Below, piece after piece: positions 13,939-14,695 of a stretch of 14,695 nucleotides of DNA. This DNA is from CAZFHP01 sp964519365 (GTDB lineage Bacteria > Babelota > Babeliae > Babelales > RVW-14): the NCBI GenBank assembly GCA_964519365.1, contig CAZFHP010000034.1, positions 1-14,695 of the forward strand, written 5' to 3'. The translations under genes and the position numbers were made by a program. Each line of letters starts with the position of its first letter. Positions within the stretch are counted from its first letter, which is position 1. The notes below the pieces were generated by a model, which had not been told where the DNA came from, did no database searches, and worked only from the letters and a program-made list of their open reading frames with translations.

Positions 13939-14481
13939 ATGAATACAAGCAAATATATCACACAAATATATACTGTCGGGCTTATGTGTATTATATTTTT
14001 TTCTGGTTCGTTAGGTGCCATGAAATCTTCATGGCACATGAGAATGGCAAGATTCCCAAAGCCTTTGGGTTGGGAACAAATTATGGAGCTTTCGGCAAAA
14101 GAACGAGCACAAAAGTTTACAGAGATTTCAAGTAGCTGGAGTCCCAAAATACAATCTGTTTTCTGGACAATTGTTTCTCAAAAGAGAGGTAAATGGTTCT
14201 TTGTGAGGCATAAAAATTATTTTGCGGGCGAAGAAGAGCATCATATGTGTGCATGCTTTAATAGCTCTCTTCATATTGTGAGCTTGCAGGGAGAGTGGCG
14301 CAAAGCACAGTTATTGCTTGCAGGCTTTTTGAAATACGTGAGTAAGAAGACGCTTGATAATGTTTTAAAATTGGCCCGAGAAGCCGGTCAAGAACAAATT
14401 TTTGAAAGTATTCTTGAATCTGGACTTTATGATAAAAGAGTTGAGCGTGAAGCCTATTGTCAGCATCAAGAATTGGTTTGA
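13939..14481 (+). CDS. Exported protein of unknown function, cut by an in-frame TGA
   Basis: A 180-residue frame starting 25 bases after ileS. Residues 8-27 are a signal peptide ending SLGA-M, like the ankyrin proteins of this window. One degenerate ankyrin-like unit is visible (SSLHIVSLQGEWRKAQLLL, about 109-127), followed by helical, charged sequence. The frame stops at TGA (14479-14481). It then continues open for 22 more codons rich in Glu, Arg and Gln to a TAG at 14548-14550, and that continuation has the same character as the residues just before the stop. A CGA-to-TGA change would explain this, so the protein was probably 203 residues and is now slightly truncated. The Shine-Dalgarno is weak and co-transcription with ileS is likely. 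No function can be assigned. Confidence 0.65.
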   Translation: MNTSKYITQIYTVGLMCIIFFSGSLGAMKSSWHMRMARFPKPLGWEQIMELSAKERAQKFTEISSSWSPKIQSVFWTIVSQKRGKWFFVRHKNYFAGEEEHHMCACFNSSLHIVSLQGEWRKAQLLLAGFLKYVSKKTLDNVLKLAREAGQEQIFESILESGLYDKRVEREAYCQHQELV

Positions 14482-14643
14482 GAACAAGCTCGATTAGAAC
14501 GAGAGCGTGTTAGGCAGGCGTGGAAGCGTTACCAGGATTTAAAACGTTAGGTTTTGTTGGACCGGTTGGAAAAGCGGATGGGAAGCATTGGCAAATCGTA
14601 CCAAGAAAAACGTTCGCACCCATTCGACTACGCCCTTCTGAGG

Positions 14644-14695
14644 CAAGGGTGTGCGAAGTTTCGTTAATACCCCATGGCTGCGGCTTTCAGCCTTG
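14644..14695. repeat. Palindromic repeat, right-end copy (inverted to the left end)
   Basis: The reverse complement matches positions 4-55 at 49 of 52 bases and is cut by the window edge. Just upstream, TTCGCAC (14613-14619) pairs imperfectly with GTGCGAA (14651-14657) around a CCC/GGG helix. The remaining 14551-14643 holds no gene. Confidence 0.8.

Noticed and set aside
13581..14147. 188-codon minus-strand open frame
   Set aside because: Lies opposite the end of ileS and the start of the following gene; both plus-strand genes are better supported.
14479..14481. TGA recoded as an amino acid
   Set aside because: Another gene here ends in TGA with a coupled start (8252-8254), and the other long genes have no internal TGA, so the standard code holds.
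1..14695. CRISPR array, tRNA, rRNA or riboswitch
   Set aside because: No regularly spaced direct repeats, no cloverleaf with tRNA consensus arms and no rRNA-like sequence seen in any gap. The 119-base element lacks known riboswitch motifs.

Overview
The window looks like chromosome from a small-genome bacterium that lives inside eukaryotic cells. Composition is moderately AT-rich. Several consecutive genes encode proteins with an N-terminal export signal followed by ankyrin repeats. Other genes are a Fic-domain protein, a DUF4143-type ATPase and a housekeeping isoleucyl-tRNA synthetase (ileS), and short palindromic repeats fill the gaps. This combination best fits a host-dependent lineage such as Candidatus Dependentiae (TM6). 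That placement is inference from gene content: there is no rRNA or marker tree here, and other ankyrin-rich intracellular groups (Legionellales, Rickettsiales, Chlamydiae) are not excluded.

Left part, minus strand (172-5676). Reading in the direction of transcription there are two paralogous exported proteins with an ATP-grasp-like C-terminal half (the second also has ankyrin repeats), then a class II Fic protein, then an AAA ATPase/DUF4143 protein. Each of the four has its own plausible promoter, and three of the promoters carry a perfect or near-perfect palindrome.

Divergent gap (5677-6584). About 0.9 kb without a convincing gene. It holds palindromic and REP-like repeats, a long-range inverted repeat and a strong rightward promoter.

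Middle part, plus strand (6585-10666). A run of small exported ankyrin proteins. The first ends in a CaaX-like tail (CILL). Three tandem paralogs follow, apparently one transcription unit: two intact genes with a GTGA overlap, and a third broken by an internal deletion/frameshift. After a 119-base folded repeat element comes a fourth ankyrin gene.

Right part, plus strand (10827-14550). A full-length ileS starts inside a 14-bp tandem duplication that creates a five-codon upstream ORF. It is followed by one more exported protein whose reading frame is cut by an in-frame TGA.

Both window ends carry the same ~52-bp repeat in opposite orientation, and a related copy sits inside the 119-base element, so the window or contig may end at repeats. 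The shared theme of the accessory genes is export plus ankyrin modules, and in one case a eukaryotic lipidation-like tail. This suggests a cluster of host-interaction proteins diversifying by duplication and decay next to a housekeeping gene.
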